In this document: positions 30,238 to 31,857 of the stretch, piece by piece
Numbering within the stretch: position 1 is the first letter of the stretch
Layout: every line of letters begins with the position of its first letter
Made by a program: the position numbers and the translations under genes
Notes under the pieces: generated by a model
What the model saw: the letters and a program-made list of their open reading frames with translations, nothing else
What the model was told of the DNA's origin: nothing
The model's database searches: none
Source of the DNA: a virus
IMG/VR virus record: IMGVR_UViG_3300046532_002742
Coordinates: 1 to 31,857 of that record
Direction: 5' to 3' (one strand)
Length of the DNA: 31,857 nt

Positions 30238-30790
30238 CGCAATAGTTAGACATTACGGGGTGGCCGTCGAGGTTGCGCGGGAGTGGTCGGAGTGGGGAGA
30301 TATGGACGACCTTATTCAGGCGTCTTTGGTGGGTTTGGTTACGGCCGCAAATAGGGCGAATTGGGTTTATATTTCGGCGGTGTCGGATGGAGACGAGGCG
30401 GAACGGGACCGGATGTTTCTCGGGTATGCCCGGCGGTGTATGGTTTCGGAATTGAGGGTGCAAGCGATGCTAGCGGCGTCGCCGGTTTCGGCTTCTGGCC
30501 GGCATTGGGGAGTGTCTTACGGGTTGCCGGGGTTCGCAGAGTTAGACGAAGCGGACTCGGTGGCGGTGTGTGATGGTAGCGAAGAAGACGCCGAGGTTTT
30601 CGATACGTTGCTAGGTTTGGCTTCGGGTTTGGGGCTTCGGGCCGAAACGGTTGTTATGGGCAGGTATCTTTACGGGTCGAGCGACTCGGCGATAGGCGAG
30701 TTGTTGGGGTTGAGTGAAGAGTATGTTAGGCGGCTTCGGCTAGGCTACGAGTCAGACCTTAGAAGGCTTTATTACGAATATGTTTCTTAG
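30224..30790 (+). CDS. Sigma-70-like RNA polymerase sigma factor
   Basis: 188 residues. An N-terminal region 2-like segment, EWGDMDDLIQASLVGLVTAANRA (residues 23-45), matches the core-binding helix of sigma-70 (DDLxQxxxxGL). The C-terminal 40 residues, GSSDSAIGELLGLSEEYVRRLRLGYESDLRRLY, are a region 4 helix-turn-helix that would read a -35 element. The link between is short. It probably directs host RNA polymerase to phage promoters. GGGGGG lies close upstream of the ATG. Confidence 0.75.
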   Translation: MLATDAIVRHYGVAVEVAREWSEWGDMDDLIQASLVGLVTAANRANWVYISAVSDGDEAERDRMFLGYARRCMVSELRVQAMLAASPVSASGRHWGVSYGLPGFAELDEADSVAVCDGSEEDAEVFDTLLGLASGLGLRAETVVMGRYLYGSSDSAIGELLGLSEEYVRRLRLGYESDLRRLYYEYVS

Positions 30791-30819
30791 TTGGGTTTTT
30801 GCCGTTCCGTGCGTATAGT
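30791..30819 (+). promoter_or_regulatory. Predicted promoter TTGGGT-17-TATAGT
   Basis: -35 TTGGGT (30791-30796), exact 17-bp spacer, -10 TATAGT (30814-30819), expected start near 30826. It lies right after the sigma-like gene stop and precedes the 30-residue ORF, HNH, DUF1353 and, on a circular map, the terminase genes. Confidence 0.7.
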
Positions 30820-30839
30820 TAAATACAGAGGTTTATTTT

Positions 30840-30932
30840 ATGACCACTAGAGATTTAGTGATGGCTTACGCAGGCATTAAGCCGGTCGAGCTTCCGCCGG
30901 GTAGCTATATTGTGATGCCGGCTTATAAGTGA
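30840..30932 (+). CDS. 30-residue hypothetical peptide
   Basis: MTTRDLVMAYAGIKPVELPP then GSYIVMPAYK. The ATG has AGAGG 8 nt upstream and a promoter just before it; the stop overlaps the HNH start (GTGA). A single good ribosome site and the coupling favour translation. No function is known. Confidence 0.5.
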   Translation: MTTRDLVMAYAGIKPVELPPGSYIVMPAYK

Positions 30933-31270
30933 GCTTCCGCCGGCCGTGCTTGGATTGCGGAGAGTTAGGCGAGCCGGGCGCTAGCCGTTGCGTTGCGCAC
31001 TCGGCGAGCAAGGAGCGGTATCGGAAGCAGTCCAGAGGAAAAACCCCGGTAGCGAATCGGGCGTATAGAGAATTAAGGAAGTTGCCTTGCGAACGTTGCG
31101 CTACTTGCGGTCTGCTGTTTCCGCCCGCTTACTTGAATGTCGATCATATTATGGCGCTTGCCGATGGCGGCGGAGATAGTTCCGGAAACATACAATTTTT
31201 GTGTCGTGATTGTCACCGAGAGAAGAGCAAGGCGGAAGCTTCGGCCCGTAGCTATAAGGGGATGCAGTGA
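30929..31270 (+). CDS. HNH endonuclease, terminase-associated type
   Basis: 113 residues. CERCATCG (zinc cysteines), YLNVDHIMALADGGGDSSGNIQFLCRDCHREKS with H73, N87 and H96 and the second zinc pair CRDCH are the complete HNH fold. In HK97-like phages such proteins lie beside the terminase genes and are required for cos cleavage with the terminase. The N-terminus has another CLDCGELGEPGASRCVAH cysteine set. GTG start overlaps the 30-residue ORF. Confidence 0.9.
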   Translation: MSFRRPCLDCGELGEPGASRCVAHSASKERYRKQSRGKTPVANRAYRELRKLPCERCATCGLLFPPAYLNVDHIMALADGGGDSSGNIQFLCRDCHREKSKAEASARSYKGMQ

Positions 31271-31737
31271 ACATTAAAATAAAGCAGTTGCCCGATAGCT
31301 ATTACAACCTCGGCGAAGCGGCCGCATACAATTTTCTTGTAAATGGAGCGGCGGAACCCGAAGGCGGTTCTAAGCTTTGGGAAACTTGGGTTACCCAAGG
31401 CCGGCTAGTGTTTGATGCAGGCGGCGTTACTTACTCTGTAGCTAGCGGGTTTCTTACGGATTGGGCTAGTATTCCTCGGGTGTTCCGTTGGCTACTCGAT
31501 CCGGTGTCTAAGCCTTACCAAGTCGCTGCTCTTATGCACGACTTCCTATATAGCTCGGGGGCGCTGACTCGGAGGCAAGCGGATCTAGTTTTGCTGGAGG
31601 GTGCTAGGTTGGTAGGCTCCCCCGAGTGGCAGGCTCGTATAATGTATTACGCCGTCCGTTTGGGCGGTTGGAATGCTTGGCGAAAGAACCGGGCTAACCT
31701 AGTAGCTTTGGGCCCTCGGTGGCGTTTTATTGAGTAG
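31267..31737 (+). CDS. DUF1353 family protein
   Basis: 156 residues. YSVASGFLTDWASIPRVFRWLLDP and AALMHDFLYSSGALTRRQADLV are the two conserved blocks of the DUF1353 phage family, whose function is unknown. It is often encoded near lysis and packaging genes. Start GTG 31267 overlaps the HNH stop. No membrane span is seen. Confidence 0.85.
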   Translation: MNIKIKQLPDSYYNLGEAAAYNFLVNGAAEPEGGSKLWETWVTQGRLVFDAGGVTYSVASGFLTDWASIPRVFRWLLDPVSKPYQVAALMHDFLYSSGALTRRQADLVLLEGARLVGSPEWQARIMYYAVRLGGWNAWRKNRANLVALGPRWRFIE

Positions 31738-31776
31738 TTAGAAGGGTTCGCTAGTAAGTCCTGTAGGGGCCTTTAA

Positions 31777-31857
31777 ATGCGTTCTAAGGGCTTTCGGGCG
31801 GGTTACCGTAAAGGGGGGGCGGGGTCAAAGAAAAGGGCCCCCCGGTCTTCTGGAGAC
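31777..31857 (+). CDS. Basic ORF running off the window end (partial)
   Basis: At least 27 residues, MRSKGFRAGYRKGGAGSKKR and then APRSSGD, open at the end. AGGGG lies 7 nt before the ATG. If the window is circular, the frame continues through positions 1-33 to a TAA, giving 37 residues. The very basic composition suits a nucleic-acid-binding peptide, or the frame may be chance over the hairpin. A hairpin lies inside it. Confidence 0.35.
   Translation, partial: MRSKGFRAGYRKGGAGSKKRAPRSSGD
31814..31843 (+). terminator. Hairpin near the window end
   Basis: GGGGGGC (31814-31820) pairs with GCCCCCC (31837-31843) around 16 nt. No T-run follows. It may be a terminator or a packaging-site structure. 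Confidence 0.35.

Noticed and set aside
1-31857. tRNA genes, integrase, repressor or purZ
   Set aside because: No cloverleaf with a T-arm was seen and no matching protein motifs were found on either strand by eye; a dedicated search (tRNAscan, profile HMMs) would be the decisive test.

Overview
The window looks like most or all of the genome of a tailed phage with a long non-contractile tail (siphovirus morphology) that infects an actinobacterium. The siphovirus assignment is firm. It rests on an HK97-type portal, protease and capsid set, a tail tube, a frameshifted tail-assembly chaperone, a 942-residue tape measure and a Dit-like protein, with no sheath gene. The host assignment is inference, from the protein families (Gp3-like, DUF5664, small actinophage hypotheticals), the frequent GTG/TTG starts with stop/start overlaps, and apparently leaderless genes. 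No integrase, repressor, tRNA or CRISPR array was seen.

Layout. (1) 73-17875, plus strand: late genes. The order is small membrane protein, terminase small subunit, amidase endolysin, small ORF, terminase large subunit, small two-TM protein, portal, prohead protease, major capsid protein, head-tail connectors, tail tube, HK97 gp10-like protein, tail-assembly chaperone pair with a -1 slippery site, tape measure, Dit-like protein, a receptor-binding cassette (fibre-like, LamG lectin-like and a small tail protein), tail hub-like protein and a last small tail protein. Strong hairpins follow the capsid gene, the tail tube gene and the whole block. (2) 17876-20813, minus strand: six small genes. 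Four carry near-identical promoter/leader/N-terminus repeats, each with a TTGGTT-17-TATATT promoter ending only 6-7 nt before the ATG, and all four proteins begin MNNTTTT. One is an AlkB-like 2OG-Fe(II) dioxygenase. Most are separated by terminators. (3) 20814-21305: a divergent intergenic region with an iteron-like array of GGTGTAGTAA motifs. (4) 21306-30790, plus strand: replication and recombination genes (RecB/Cas4-like nuclease, DUF5664 nucleotide hydrolase-like protein, Gp3-like protein, resolvase-like nuclease, HNH protein with duplicated HTH, TOPRIM primase/SF3 helicase, DnaQ-like exonuclease, family A DNA polymerase, sigma-like factor). (5) 30791-31857: a predicted promoter, a 30-residue ORF, a terminase-type HNH endonuclease, a DUF1353 protein and an ORF running off the end.

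How it may work together (inference). The AT-rich iteron region could be an origin or operator between the leftward accessory genes and the rightward replication genes. The sigma-like factor could switch transcription to the packaging and structural genes, whose region begins at a TTGGGT-17-TATAGT promoter at 30791-30819. The gene order across the window ends (HNH, DUF1353, then small membrane protein and terminase) is that of a circular map, and the terminal ORF stays open across the join, so the window may be a complete genome of about 31.9 kb.
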